From positions 1 to 55,959 of IMG/VR virus record IMGVR_UViG_3300036791_000391: a stretch of DNA of 55,959 nucleotides; one strand, given 5' to 3'. Both the position numbers and the translations under genes were made by a program. Shown here piece after piece: positions 1 through 7,296 of the stretch (the first letter of the stretch is position 1; each line of letters opens with the position of its first letter). Below the pieces are notes generated by a model. The model saw only the letters and a program-made list of their open reading frames with translations, had not been told where the DNA came from and made no database searches. Source of the DNA: a virus.

Positions 1-367
1 CGTAGTAGTACGCGCCGGGCCAGCCCCAGCCCCAGCCGCCGAACGCCTGGCCGGTGCGCTGAATCCAGCCGCCCTCGAACCACTGGTACTGCGACGGGTC
101 GAGCACGTCCCCGTCCCCGGTCGGGTCCGGGTTCTCGATCAGCACCTCGGTCACGGCGGTCACGTAGCGCGACGGCAGCATCACGATGCCCTGCGATCCG
201 GTCTGCAGCTTGGTCAAGGTCACCGTCTTGGACGGGAACAAGTGCCAGCCGCAGTACGTACGGATCGCCGTGCCCGCGACGCGGAGGTAGTAGTCCTCGT
301 CGCCGGTCTTGAACGCCTGCCAGTCCGGATCTTTGGTGCTGAGCAGGTCGGGGACCGTCTTCGGCAT
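1..367 (-). CDS. Head-tail connector protein (partial, 3' end outside window)
   Basis: The reading frame starts at the CAT at 365-367 and stays open to the left edge. The first ~40 residues, with a DxxxxxLxxAxxxIRxYCGWHLFPS-like pattern (IRTYCGWHLFPS is visible), are typical of the short head-completion/adaptor proteins that follow the capsid gene in HK97-type phages. Later residues form beta-strand-like segments and an aromatic, glycine-rich stretch (GGWGWGWPGAYYY). It lies 3 nt after the upstream gene in the head operon. The family call rests on position plus the N-terminal pattern; the rest of the protein cannot be seen. Confidence 0.6.
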   Translation of the reverse strand, partial: MPKTVPDLLSTKDPDWQAFKTGDEDYYLRVAGTAIRTYCGWHLFPSKTVTLTKLQTGSQGIVMLPSRYVTAVTEVLIENPDPTGDGDVLDPSQYQWFEGGWIQRTGQAFGGWGWGWPGAYYY

Positions 368-370
368 CGG

Positions 371-874
371 TTACTCCGCTTCGGCTTGCTCCAACAGCGC
401 GACCAGGTCGGCCTTCCGTGAGCCCGGCGGGATCTCCACGCCCAGCGACTCTAGCTTGGCCCGAAGCTCGGCCACCGTGAACAATTCCAGGTCGGCCTCC
501 TCCTCCGCTTCGGCTTCCGGTTCCCCGCTCTCCTCCTCCTCCCCCTCGCTCTCGGCCTCCTCCGCTTCGGGCTCCGGCTCGGGGTCGGCCTTCAGCTCAT
601 CGGGCAGGCCGTCGAACAGCGACTGAAGATGCTCGGGCACCTCCTCACCCACGGCCCGGAACTGAGCGATAGCCACCCGGATCGACACGGCCCGCTCCGC
701 TTCCTGGTCGCGGACGTAGACCGTGCCTCTGGGGGCGGCCTGCTCCCGACCGTGGATGCCGTGCCCAGGCGGATCGGTGCAGGGCTCAACGTCCTCCTGA
801 TATCGACCGGCCAGAGCGTTGCGCTCGTCGTCGGTCAGTTCATCGGGCGGGAATGTGGTGCGTGTTTCGGCCAT
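371..874 (-). CDS. Acidic head-region protein with C-terminal SAP/Rho-N-like helix pair
   Basis: The product has 167 residues. Residues ~95-130 are an almost pure Glu/Ala/Pro acidic linker. The last ~35 residues (FTVAELRAKLESLGVEIPPG then RKADLVALLEQAE) form the two-helix LxxLGxxxxGxKxxLVxLL pattern of SAP or Rho-N-like domains, which bind nucleic acid in known families. It sits between the capsid and connector genes, where many actinophages have a similar small protein. A role in head completion or DNA contact is inference. Confidence 0.7.
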   Translation of the reverse strand: MAETRTTFPPDELTDDERNALAGRYQEDVEPCTDPPGHGIHGREQAAPRGTVYVRDQEAERAVSIRVAIAQFRAVGEEVPEHLQSLFDGLPDELKADPEPEPEAEEAESEGEEEESGEPEAEAEEEADLELFTVAELRAKLESLGVEIPPGSRKADLVALLEQAEAE

Positions 875-948
875 GCGACGATGCTAAATCGCCGCGCGCC
901 GTCAGCGCGTCAGGCGCGCGTTACCGACTGTGATGAGCTACACATCCA

Positions 949-1035
949 GCTAATTGCTACCGCGCTATCAATACGTGCTATTCTGACAGGAGATCGGCAT
1001 AGGGCCGGTCATGAACACCCAGGAGATTCGCACGC
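949..1035 (+). promoter_or_regulatory. Promoter/operator/UTR cassette A
   Basis: AATTG at 952 is followed by the dyad TACCGCGCTA, then TGCTATTCT as an extended -10-like element near 977-985. A UTR hairpin follows at 992-1009 (arms GATCGGC/GCCGGTC, loop ATAGG), then CAGGAGATTCGCACGC up to the ATG at 1036. The same order recurs at nine other places in the window. It gives the following rightward gene its own promoter inside the leftward head operon. Confidence 0.75.
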
Positions 1036-1656
1036 ATGATCACCGTCAAGGTCTACCTCAACCAGGCCAGCCACTTCCGCGCCTTCAACGCGTTCCGCGC
1101 CGAGCTGCAGCTGGCCGTCACGTTCGAGATCGACGCCACCGAGCCCGAGTTCGTCGTGACCGACGACCCGAGCCTGAGCAACGCCGAGTTCGACGTTCGC
1201 TACCGTGCCGCCCGCGACGAGCACAACACCTGGGTCGACCCGATTCTGAACCACGTCTACGAGCAGCTGAACGTCGGCGGTGACGTCTTCCCCGCCGAGC
1301 CGTACACCGTGGAGTACCGGATGGCCGGTAACCGCTCGCTCTCGGTGGGCGACCTGGTGGTCCTCGAATGGGACCGGGAGCTGGCCAACGTGACCCGCGA
1401 CGGTCGTCCGGTGGTCGTTCACGAGGTCGAGCCGTTCGCGGTCGAGCCGGTAGGCTTCAAGCGCACTAGCTCGGTGGCGATCCGTAAGGGCGTCGAGAAC
1501 TTCACCAAGAACGCGAGCAACCCAGACCGCTTCGTGCCGGTCCCGCGCACCGACCTGGCCGTGAACGACGCGGGCATGTTCGTCCTGAAGAACGAGCGCC
1601 CCGAGCCCGCCTTCACCTTCGAGTTCGTGCAGGAGGATCTTCGCAACGGCCTGTGA
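1036..1656 (+). CDS. Cassette-driven orphan protein, unknown function
   Basis: The product has 206 residues, no signal peptide or membrane segment, and no family I recognise. Acidic and basic residues are mixed and the C-terminus is FEFVQEDLRNGL. The ATG is fixed by the strong AGGAG of cassette A. It is a single-gene rightward insert between the leftward 115-aa gene and the acidic head gene, closed by the hairpin at 1663-1697, so it has moron architecture. High-level expression is inferred from the cassette. Confidence 0.8.
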   Translation: MITVKVYLNQASHFRAFNAFRAELQLAVTFEIDATEPEFVVTDDPSLSNAEFDVRYRAARDEHNTWVDPILNHVYEQLNVGGDVFPAEPYTVEYRMAGNRSLSVGDLVVLEWDRELANVTRDGRPVVVHEVEPFAVEPVGFKRTSSVAIRKGVENFTKNASNPDRFVPVPRTDLAVNDAGMFVLKNERPEPAFTFEFVQEDLRNGL

Positions 1657-1662
1657 GCCGCT

Positions 1663-1697
1663 GGTAAGCGCCCCCGGCCACGGTCGGGGCGCTTACC
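1663..1697. terminator. Bidirectional stem-loop between convergent genes
   Basis: GGTAAGCGCCCC (1663-1674) pairs perfectly with GGGGCGCTTACC (1686-1697), a 12-bp stem with an 11-nt loop. It follows the stop of the rightward gene and overlaps the stop of the leftward gene at 1693. Confidence 0.75.
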
Positions 1698-2040
1698 TAT
1701 CAGCAGGAGTGACCACGGTGTCGCCCTGATCGTGTGAGACCAGCCGACCCATCACGACGTACTTGCGGATCGGTCCCTCAGGTGGTCTAAGCAGGGTGAT
1801 GTAGCAGTCGTACACCCAGGTCCCTGCCGAGTCCGGTCCTCCAAGGGAGAGCAGTATTTCGCCAGTCTCGCCCGGTTGGTCAAGAACCTTGGCTCCCAGC
1901 TCGTCCAGCTCGGATTCCAAGTTGACGACATACAGCTTGACGAACTGCGCGTCGGTGCAGGGCTCACCCACCTCAACGCCGCCGTAGAGCAGGGTGCCAT
2001 CTTCAAGTGCGGTGGCGATGGGGAGTGGTTGATCTGCCAT
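1693..2040 (-). CDS. Hypothetical protein, 115 aa
   Basis: The start MADQPLP at 2040 was chosen because upstream in-frame sequence is arginine-rich read-through of the neighbour. Visible features are a central segment DAQFVKLYVVNLESELDELG (helix-like) and an alternating-strand C-terminal half. No family recognised. It lies 16 nt after the lipoprotein gene in the head operon. Confidence 0.75.
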   Translation of the reverse strand: MADQPLPIATALEDGTLLYGGVEVGEPCTDAQFVKLYVVNLESELDELGAKVLDQPGETGEILLSLGGPDSAGTWVYDCYITLLRPPEGPIRKYVVMGRLVSHDQGDTVVTPADR

Positions 2041-2056
2041 GAGGTGAATATAACGG

Positions 2057-2611
2057 TCACGGTGGGGGTTCCGGCGGAGGCGGGCCGGGCGGCGGCGGAG
2101 CCGGGGCGAGCCCGGGCGGGGGCCATTGGTCGGTGGGTGTCGGTCCCTGAATGGCCCACGGCACACCCATCCCGTCGGGAATGATGTCGGGGTCCGGGTG
2201 CGCCGGGTGATCCGGCTGGCCGGGGAACACCCGCCAGCAGTTCCAGATCTCCACGATCGGCGCGGCACCGCCCCACTCGCAGTGGACGTGCATAATCCCG
2301 AACGTGGTCTCCGTCAGCCTGACCGGGGTGAAGTCGAAGTCGCAGTAGCCGCCGCCCACGGCGAGGACAACACTGGCGGCGGCACCGACGCCGGGGCACA
2401 GGAAGATCGTCGCGGCGGCGGGCGTTAGCCCGGGCGGGCCGGGAGCGCCGAGACCCGGCCCCTGCCCGAGACCGGGATTGCCGCCGACGGGCACGATCGG
2501 CGGCGCCGGGACCGGCGCGGGCTGGGCGTCGGCGGCGGGACAATTACAGGCCGCGAGCATAACGAAGGACGCGCTGGCCAGGATCGCTCCGGCCAGCGCG
2601 CCCCTCATCAC
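2057..2611 (-). CDS. Secreted/lipoprotein-like protein with proline-rich tail
   Basis: The product has 184 residues. The N-terminus MMRGALAGAILASASFVMLA followed by ACNC is a signal sequence with a lipobox-like LAAC. Residues ~30-60 and the last 25 are proline/glycine-rich, and the middle carries four spaced cysteines that could form disulphides outside the cytoplasm. Exported phage proteins placed among head genes are often superinfection or host-surface modifiers; that role is only a guess here. Confidence 0.7.
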   Translation of the reverse strand: MMRGALAGAILASASFVMLAACNCPAADAQPAPVPAPPIVPVGGNPGLGQGPGLGAPGPPGLTPAAATIFLCPGVGAAASVVLAVGGGYCDFDFTPVRLTETTFGIMHVHCEWGGAAPIVEIWNCWRVFPGQPDHPAHPDPDIIPDGMGVPWAIQGPTPTDQWPPPGLAPAPPPPGPPPPEPPP

Positions 2612-2695
2612 CGCAGGGTAAGACTGGCCCGGGTGGATCAGTGTGAGGCACGCCAGCGCTCGATCTAAACGAACTTAACGACGCCATGAACGACG

Positions 2696-3229
2696 TTAAC
2701 GGTGCGCAGCACGCCAGGCTCTCATCCGCTCATTCTGACAAACCCGGCAGCCGCGACCCGGCCTGCCGTTAGCATTTACCCGCATGATCGTGTTCTCCGG
2801 GGTGAACTCATGACCGCTCTTGCACCGCGTCTTATTTGAGTTGTGATTCCGGCCATTAGTAACGGCGTTGATCTGATTACCGGGCCGGGTATCCCAGGTC
2901 AGGTTGTCCAGGTGGTTGTTTAACGGGTCATCATCCCAGTGGCAGCCGTCTCTCATACGAGTCGGGCACGGCCCACGGAACGCTTCGAGTACGGCCCGAT
3001 GGATCAGTAACGTCTTATTACCCGGCATCTTGACATACAGGTAGCCGGGGCTGCCGTTGACCTTCGTCGTACGGCCCGGCTTAAGGACCCGGCCCTGGAG
3101 CCTGCGAGTTGTGAGACCGCCCCATCGGTCACGCTGTGTCACCGTCCGATCAATACTCCTGATCTGCCCATGATCGCTAACCTCGGCTATCTCCTCATAT
3201 CCGACGACCGGAAGCCATCGCTCAACCAT
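2696..3229 (-). CDS. NUMOD4-HNH homing endonuclease
   Basis: The N-terminal ~45 residues match NUMOD4 (W.PV.GYE..AEVSDHGQIRS). The HNH_3-type core follows (LIHRAVLEAF, then DGCHWDDDPLNNHLDNLTW). The C-terminus carries a CxxxH...CxxC zinc-binding set (RCKSGHEFTPENT, GRGCRVCQNERMRAWR). Family members nick or cut DNA to spread their own gene. It stands free just after the major capsid gene, a usual spot for a selfish insertion in an essential operon. Confidence 0.9.
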   Translation of the reverse strand: MVERWLPVVGYEEIAEVSDHGQIRSIDRTVTQRDRWGGLTTRRLQGRVLKPGRTTKVNGSPGYLYVKMPGNKTLLIHRAVLEAFRGPCPTRMRDGCHWDDDPLNNHLDNLTWDTRPGNQINAVTNGRNHNSNKTRCKSGHEFTPENTIMRVNANGRPGRGCRVCQNERMRAWRAAHR

Positions 3230-3259
3230 TCTCTAAACATAACGCACGGAGATGACATC

Positions 3260-3298
3260 GTAAACTACGGCCACCCTTGTCAGATGGCCGTAGTTTAC
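3260..3298. terminator. Perfect 14-bp hairpin after the capsid gene
   Basis: GTAAACTACGGCCA (3260-3273) pairs with TGGCCGTAGTTTAC (3285-3298), leaving an 11-nt loop. It sits 26 nt after the capsid stop and before the HNH gene. No U-tract follows, so attenuation or RNA-end protection is as likely as full termination. The stem is AT-richer than its surroundings, as if it came in with the HNH gene. Confidence 0.6.
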
Positions 3299-3323
3299 TG
3301 TAACGTTCTGACCTGCTACTTCG

Positions 3324-4775
3324 TCACCATGTGGGTGCGGTCAGACCCGTGATCTGCACGACCGATTGAGGATACCTAGCTGCACTAAAGGCCAGATAAT
3401 TGTAGATCTGCAGCAGGACCGTCAGGTTCTGCGCCTTGGTCTCGGGAAGGACGCGAGCCCGAATTCCGGCCTCCCACAGCACGATGTCGCTGGCGCGCAT
3501 CACGAGCACCGGGTCCTCCGTGCCCGCGCCGCCGGTGACCGGCAGGTTTGGGTCGGTCACGACCGGGAGGCCCTGGATGCTGCCGACGACCTGCTGGGAC
3601 GCCACGTCGGTCAGCAGACCGGCGGCGTTCATCGGCCCGTAGGCGGTCGGCATGACCAGCGGACGCTGTTGCTGGTCGAGCAGCGAGGTGAACCAGCCCC
3701 ACCTGCGTGGGTGCATGACGATGACCTCGGGCGGCAGGAAGCGGGTCGAGTGGATCGTCTGGATCGCGTTCGCGATGGACGAGAAGAACCCCTTGATGTC
3801 GACCGTAGTCGCGGCGACGGACCCGATGTTCGGCGTCTGCAAGATGCCGAGGATCTGGCCGCTGGCCCCGGTACCGGAGATCACCTGGCCGTCCGTCTGG
3901 GCGGCGTGAGCCGCTACCAGGTCGCGGAACACCACGTCGTCGAACGCGATCGGCGATTGATCGATCAGCTGGATGGCCAAGCCTTGCTGGCCGCTGATCG
4001 TCCGGACCGGCGCGTTGATGAAGGTGTCCGTCAGGTCGACCTGAACGACGGGCTGGTTGTCGGCGGTCTGCACACCGACCTGGGTACCGGTGATCAGCTT
4101 CGGGATGTTGATCGAGTCGGTGCCGCCGGGCAGCGGTTGCCGCTGGACCAGGTTGGCCAGCGCGCGGCCCGGACGGGCCAGCTCGATGTACTGCGACATC
4201 AGCCAGGCGGGGGGTACCGCGTAGCCGCCGGAGCCGTCGACCCGGGATAGGTCTCGGAACTCCTTGTACTCGTCGCTGGTCTGCACCTCGGCGGCGTGCC
4301 GGAACAGCCGGTCGCGCGCCTCACCGGTGGTGTCCAGGTTCATCGAGTACTTGATGAGGTCCTGCAGGTAGCTCCGGTTCGGGTGGTTCTTCGGGTAGAC
4401 GTTCTGCTCCTTGACCCGGGTGATGACATCCCCGGCGGCGCGGATACGGGCCAGCCCCTTGCTGATCTGGCCGCTGCGTTCGACCTCGGCGCGGGTCTGC
4501 TCGATCCGCTCCTCCAGGCCCTTCAGCTCGTCGCCGATCTTGGCCATGTTGGTCATGTAGCCCCGGAGGTCCTTGTCCTCCTCGGCTTCCAGCGTCTCGC
4601 GGCCTGCGGCGCGGGCCTCCATGAGCACGGCCTCCGCCTTGCCCTTCAGCTCGTCGCGGTCCCGTACCAGCTTGGTGTGCCGCTTAAGCAGCTGGCCCAG
4701 GTATACGTCCAGCCCACCGGCTGGCTCCACACGTTGGTCGACCTCGCCGTTCAGCGAGTCAATTGTCGCGGTCAT
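3324..4775 (-). CDS. Major capsid protein, HK97 fold with delta domain
   Basis: The product has 483 residues. The first ~110 are a charged coiled coil (LLKRHTKLVRDRDELKGKAE onward), the scaffold-like delta domain usually removed by the S78 protease. From ~170 the HK97 capsid pattern follows: GSGGYAVPPAWL, then a P-loop-like TISGQQGLAIQLIDQSPI region, RDLVAAHAAQTDGQVISGTG, and a C-terminal AFSAARYPQSVVQITGL. The start has an AAAGGACGGAG ribosome site. It should be the most abundant virion protein. Confidence 0.93.
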   Translation of the reverse strand: MTATIDSLNGEVDQRVEPAGGLDVYLGQLLKRHTKLVRDRDELKGKAEAVLMEARAAGRETLEAEEDKDLRGYMTNMAKIGDELKGLEERIEQTRAEVERSGQISKGLARIRAAGDVITRVKEQNVYPKNHPNRSYLQDLIKYSMNLDTTGEARDRLFRHAAEVQTSDEYKEFRDLSRVDGSGGYAVPPAWLMSQYIELARPGRALANLVQRQPLPGGTDSINIPKLITGTQVGVQTADNQPVVQVDLTDTFINAPVRTISGQQGLAIQLIDQSPIAFDDVVFRDLVAAHAAQTDGQVISGTGASGQILGILQTPNIGSVAATTVDIKGFFSSIANAIQTIHSTRFLPPEVIVMHPRRWGWFTSLLDQQQRPLVMPTAYGPMNAAGLLTDVASQQVVGSIQGLPVVTDPNLPVTGGAGTEDPVLVMRASDIVLWEAGIRARVLPETKAQNLTVLLQIYNYLAFSAARYPQSVVQITGLTAPTW

Positions 4776-4806
4776 CGCTCCGTCCTTTGTGAGAGTTGCG
4801 TGGTGA

Positions 4807-4829
4807 ATCGGCGCGCGATTCGCGCCGAT
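4807..4829. terminator. Perfect 9-bp GC-rich hairpin upstream of the capsid gene
   Basis: ATCGGCGCG (4807-4815) pairs with CGCGCCGAT (4821-4829) around CGATT. It lies between the divergent capsid and methyltransferase genes. It could insulate them or be a protein-binding palindrome. Confidence 0.5.
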
Positions 4830-4844
4830 ATCGGTTACCTCGCG

Positions 4845-4913
4845 GTCCTCTCACGTTGTCGGGTGCCCGCTGAATCCGTCCCGATGTCCTCTCGCGTTGC
4901 CGGGCGCTGCCGG
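4845..4913 (+). repeat. Imperfect direct repeat upstream of the methyltransferase
   Basis: GTCCTCTCACGTTGTCGGGT at 4845 recurs as GTCCTCTCGCGTTGCCGGGC at 4886, a 41-bp period with most differences being C/T or G/A. No coding frame explains it. It occupies the space where the promoter of the rightward pair 4984-5939 should lie. Confidence 0.55.
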
Positions 4914-4983
4914 AACGGACCTGGCGATCACTGTAAGGCCGCGCCTCCCCGGATCGGCGCTACGACACGCTTACGCTTCCCCG

Positions 4984-5694
4984 ATGGTGATTCGTCAGGC
5001 GGTTGAGAAGCTGGAAGGACCGGAGTTCGTCGCCGCGCAGGCCCGGGCGTGGACGGACATCCGGGAGTTTGTCGAGGAGGCGGTGCTGCCGGTCGTGCAG
5101 AGCGAGACGGGCGGCAGCGTCAACGGGCCGGGCTCCTCCTTGGGGTGCACCACGGGGCTGGTTGCCGACCTGCCCGAGTTTTGGAGGCGGCACGGTATCT
5201 CTTCACTCCTCGACGCGCCCTGCGGCGACTGGACGTGGATGCAGCACGTGGACCTGACCGGGGTGATCTACGTCGGCTGGGACTGCGACGAGGAGCTGAT
5301 CCGGCGCAACCGGGAGCGTTTCGAGCGGCGCGGTGATGGCCGGATGGCGTGGTTCTTCTGCCGGAACATCCTGACCATCCACAAGCTGCCGATCATGGAC
5401 GCGGTCTTCTGCCGGGACTTCCTCGCCCATCTCCCGACCGAGCACATCGTGGACGTGCTGGCCAAGTTCCAGGCCAGCCGCTGTACCTACTTGATGGCGT
5501 CGAACTATCCCGGCGTGAGCAATGAATTCGAGTACCACCCGGAGAACTTCGCCTGGCTGGGCTACTGCGAGCGCCCGCACGATCTTGAGGCGGCACCGTT
5601 CCACCTCTCCAAGATCGACGCCCTGCCCGAGATCGCGGGACCGGGCGGGGTCATCTCCCTCCCGCACGAGCTGGCCCTGTTCCGGCTGAACTGA
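4984..5694 (+). CDS. Class I SAM-dependent methyltransferase
   Basis: The product has 236 residues from MVIRQAVEKLEG. Motif I is LLDAPCGDWTWM, the following acidic strand end is YVGWDCDEEL, and FCRDFLAHLP fits motif IV. The target is unknown; small molecules, sugar or protein are all possible, and no DNA-recognition domain is visible. It is the first gene of a two-gene rightward island inserted in the leftward head operon, so it probably has its own promoter. An in-frame extension to 4897 is open but looks non-coding. Confidence 0.85.
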   Translation: MVIRQAVEKLEGPEFVAAQARAWTDIREFVEEAVLPVVQSETGGSVNGPGSSLGCTTGLVADLPEFWRRHGISSLLDAPCGDWTWMQHVDLTGVIYVGWDCDEELIRRNRERFERRGDGRMAWFFCRNILTIHKLPIMDAVFCRDFLAHLPTEHIVDVLAKFQASRCTYLMASNYPGVSNEFEYHPENFAWLGYCERPHDLEAAPFHLSKIDALPEIAGPGGVISLPHELALFRLN

Positions 5695-5939
5695 TGGTCA
5701 AAGGCATCGTTATCGACGGACCGCATGCGGGCCGCGTGCTGGACCGGCTAGGAAATAACGCCTCGCCCCTGACGGTCATCCTGATGGACGGCGACTTCTG
5801 CTACCACGAATACGAGCGCGTCGAACCCGTCGGCGGCGTTCACCGCTACCGTTACCTAGCCCGGCTAGGCCGCCCTCGGTGGGCGATGTTCCAAACGAGA
5901 ACCGCCCCCGGCCCGAGAAGCGCGGGGGCGGTTCGATGA
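5694..5939 (+). CDS. Small basic protein coupled to the methyltransferase
   Basis: The ATG overlaps the methyltransferase stop (TGATG). The product has 81 residues. The first ~55 (GIVIDGPHAGRVLDRLGN, then YHEYERVEP.GGVHRYRYLA) look like a small beta-barrel. The last ~20 codons run through the terminator stem at 5899, so the C-terminus is unlikely to be folded. A similar arrangement with a sheared 3' end would look the same. Confidence 0.6.
   Translation: MVKGIVIDGPHAGRVLDRLGNNASPLTVILMDGDFCYHEYERVEPVGGVHRYRYLARLGRPRWAMFQTRTAPGPRSAGAVR
5899..5934. terminator. Terminator T1 (stem GAACCGCCCCCG)
   Basis: A 12-bp stem, 5899-5910 with 5923-5934, loop GCCCGAGAAGCG. On the minus side it is followed by TCTCGTTTGG, so it can stop leftward transcripts; it also closes the rightward methyltransferase pair. 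It is nearly the same stem as T2 at 6181. Confidence 0.75.
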
Positions 5940-5945
5940 TTGGCT

Positions 5946-6152
5946 CTACGCGGTCGTCTTGGCGAGGGACGCTTCCAGCGCGGCCAGCAGATCCGCGACC
6001 TCGGCCTCGGCCTCCCGCTCGACCGGGGCCAGCTCGCCGCCGCTGGCCTTGGCGTGCACCAGCTCGGTCAACCGCTCCGTGTAGGTGTCGGTGTGCTCGG
6101 CGGGCTCGAAGTCGGCGTGCATCGACTCGACCAGCGCCGCCTTCCGGCTGTG
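5946..6152 (-). pseudogene. Remnant of a Ku gene (C-terminal region only)
   Basis: The open frame ends at the TAG at 5946-5948. Conserved Ku C-terminal sequence starts at about 6152: RKAALVESMHADFEP, then DTYTERLTELVHAK and a final VADLLAALEASLAK. This is the end of bacterial Ku, which binds broken DNA ends and recruits LigD. The whole beta-barrel core is missing, and an in-frame TGA lies just upstream of the homology. A 58-aa peptide from the ATG at 6120-6122 could still be made. No frameshift is present in what remains. Confidence 0.7.
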
Positions 6153-6164
6153 AGGTGGGACTCA

Positions 6165-6262
6165 TTGCCACGAAACAAGAAACCGCCCCCGGTGGCAGGT
6201 CGGGGGCGGTTCTCCTTGCTCGCGCGAACGGGGTCACCCGACTAAGTCGCTCGGTCCGCGCA
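6165..6262 (-). ncRNA. Possible short RNA between promoter H and terminator T2
   Basis: The dyad promoter at 6271-6293 fires leftward. No start codon with a ribosome site lies before the strong intrinsic terminator T2, which is followed by TTTCTTGTTT on this strand. A transcript of roughly 80-100 nt is predicted. It may be a real small RNA or what is left after the gene between promoter and terminator was deleted. An AAGGAG remains at the foot of the T2 stem. Confidence 0.35.
6181..6211 (-). terminator. Terminator T2
   Basis: AACCGCCCCCG (6181-6191) pairs with CGGGGGCGGTT (6201-6211). In the leftward direction it is followed by the U-rich TTTCTTGTTT, a good intrinsic terminator. Confidence 0.8.
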
Positions 6263-6267
6263 AGGCT

Positions 6268-6293
6268 GACTCTACTCTACCGCGCTAGCAATT
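6268..6293 (-). promoter_or_regulatory. Dyad promoter H (core without UTR hairpin)
   Basis: Leftward AATTGCTAGCGCGGTAGAGT, the exact core found in the other cassettes. The GGC/GCC UTR hairpin and the GATTCGCAC start region are missing downstream. The core overlaps the end of the zinc-protein gene and supplies its last codons and stop (N-C-TAG). Confidence 0.7.
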
Positions 6294-6476
6294 AGCGTCC
6301 TTTTTGGCGTGCCGGGCTGTGCTCTCGGTCACAACCGGCTCGGCCTTGAGATCCCGGCAGTCCTCGTAGGCGTGGCTCCCATCGAGGTGCATCCAGACAC
6401 CCTTCGCCCCGACATACGGGGAGAACTTCCGGATCGGCTTCCCGCAATGTCGGCAGTCGGCGGTCTCGTCGCTCAT
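6285..6476 (-). CDS. Small zinc-ribbon-like protein
   Basis: The product has 63 residues. CRHCGKPI...VWMHLDGSHAYEDC gives C-C-H-C ligands for one zinc. Its ATG overlaps the stop of the transglycosylase gene (ATGA). A paralogue with the same spacing (CRHCGIPIR, WFHV, YRACRD) is encoded at 37947-38114. Function unknown. Confidence 0.8.
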   Translation of the reverse strand: MSDETADCRHCGKPIRKFSPYVGAKGVWMHLDGSHAYEDCRDLKAEPVVTESTARHAKKDANC

Positions 6477-7060
6477 ACGAACGGCCCCACTCGCCCGCCA
6501 CGACGGTAGCCGTGCGGCGGCATCGTGGGGTCGGCCTGCTGAACGTTGAGGATCGCCTGCTCGGCGGCGAGTTTTTTGCCCAGCCCGCCCTCGCCACGGC
6601 TCGGGGCGTCCGGTCCCGCATATCGGCTCTTGATGTAACGGATCGAGGCCCGGATGTTGCTGACCGGATCTGTCAGAGTTCTCGGGTCGATCCCCACCCC
6701 GGCGGCGGTGCTGGGTGTGACCTGAGCCACCCCGACAGCCTCGTTGCCGCCCGTGTTCACGTCCACATAGCCGTGCTGGGTGACGGACGGTTCCCAGTAC
6801 CCGGTGACCTGGCCCCCGGATTCCCGACCGATCAAGATCCTGAGCGGCTGCAGCCAGATAGCCGGGTCCACGCCCTCCGCCCGGCACGCGGTGACGATGG
6901 CTTCGAGTTCATCGAATCCGCCCGCCCTCGGCCCGGTTGCCGGGGCGTTCACGGGTCCTCCCGGCTGGCGCCGGATCTCGGCCTCGATCTCGTATCCTTC
7001 CGGCGCCTCGATGGTGATGTCCTGACCGTGCCCGGGAATGGGCACATCGAACGAGGTCAT
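6473..7060 (-). CDS. Lytic-transglycosylase (SLT) domain protein
   Basis: The product has 195 residues. Residues ~50-160 match the SLT/lysozyme-like fold: ILIGRESGGQV carries the catalytic Glu, EAVGVAQVTPSTAA is the G-x-x-Q-x-x-PxT motif, and DPVSNIRASIRYIKSRYG-like spacing follows. The family cleaves the glycan of peptidoglycan. There is no signal peptide, and it lies in the head operon, so a virion-carried or packaging-linked enzyme is more likely than the main lysin. Confidence 0.85.
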   Translation of the reverse strand: MTSFDVPIPGHGQDITIEAPEGYEIEAEIRRQPGGPVNAPATGPRAGGFDELEAIVTACRAEGVDPAIWLQPLRILIGRESGGQVTGYWEPSVTQHGYVDVNTGGNEAVGVAQVTPSTAAGVGIDPRTLTDPVSNIRASIRYIKSRYAGPDAPSRGEGGLGKKLAAEQAILNVQQADPTMPPHGYRRGGRVGPFV

Positions 7061-7263
7061 GCGCCCGGGATGGTCGGCGGGAGGACGTACATGACCCCGG
7101 ATTTGGCCTCGTTGGCATAGAGAGCCTTCTGCTGCTGGCGCGCGCTGTCAGGATCGGGATGGCAGCCAGCAATGCGGTCCCCGCTCGCGCCGCCGATCAC
7201 GGCCCACGGTCGGTCGGCGGGGCACCGGCTGGACTTCTCGACATTCCACGGCATGGCACTCAT
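7057..7263 (-). CDS. Small head-operon protein of the CxxxxxWAV...GCH type
   Basis: The product has 68 residues (start MSAMPWNVEK; MPWNVEK at 7254 is an alternative). The pattern MPW..EKS..CP...PWAVI....G...GCHPDPDSARQQ.KALYANE is seen in short proteins, or domains fused to the head protease, in many actinophages, function unknown. Its stop overlaps the transglycosylase ATG. Confidence 0.75.
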   Translation of the reverse strand: MSAMPWNVEKSSRCPADRPWAVIGGASGDRIAGCHPDPDSARQQQKALYANEAKSGVMYVLPPTIPGA

Positions 7264-7296
7264 GGTGGCACAGCGGTAGCGATTAGCCTCGCAGGC

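Noticed and set aside
1011-1283. 90-aa frame starting at the ATG at 1011
   Set aside because: The ATG lies next to the UTR hairpin; the AGGAGATTCGCAC site points to the ATG at 1036 in another frame, and the product is an Arg-rich artefact.
4897-4983. N-terminal extension of the 4984 methyltransferase
   Set aside because: The extra 29 residues run through the direct repeat and lack coding bias; MVIRQAVEKLEG is a better start.
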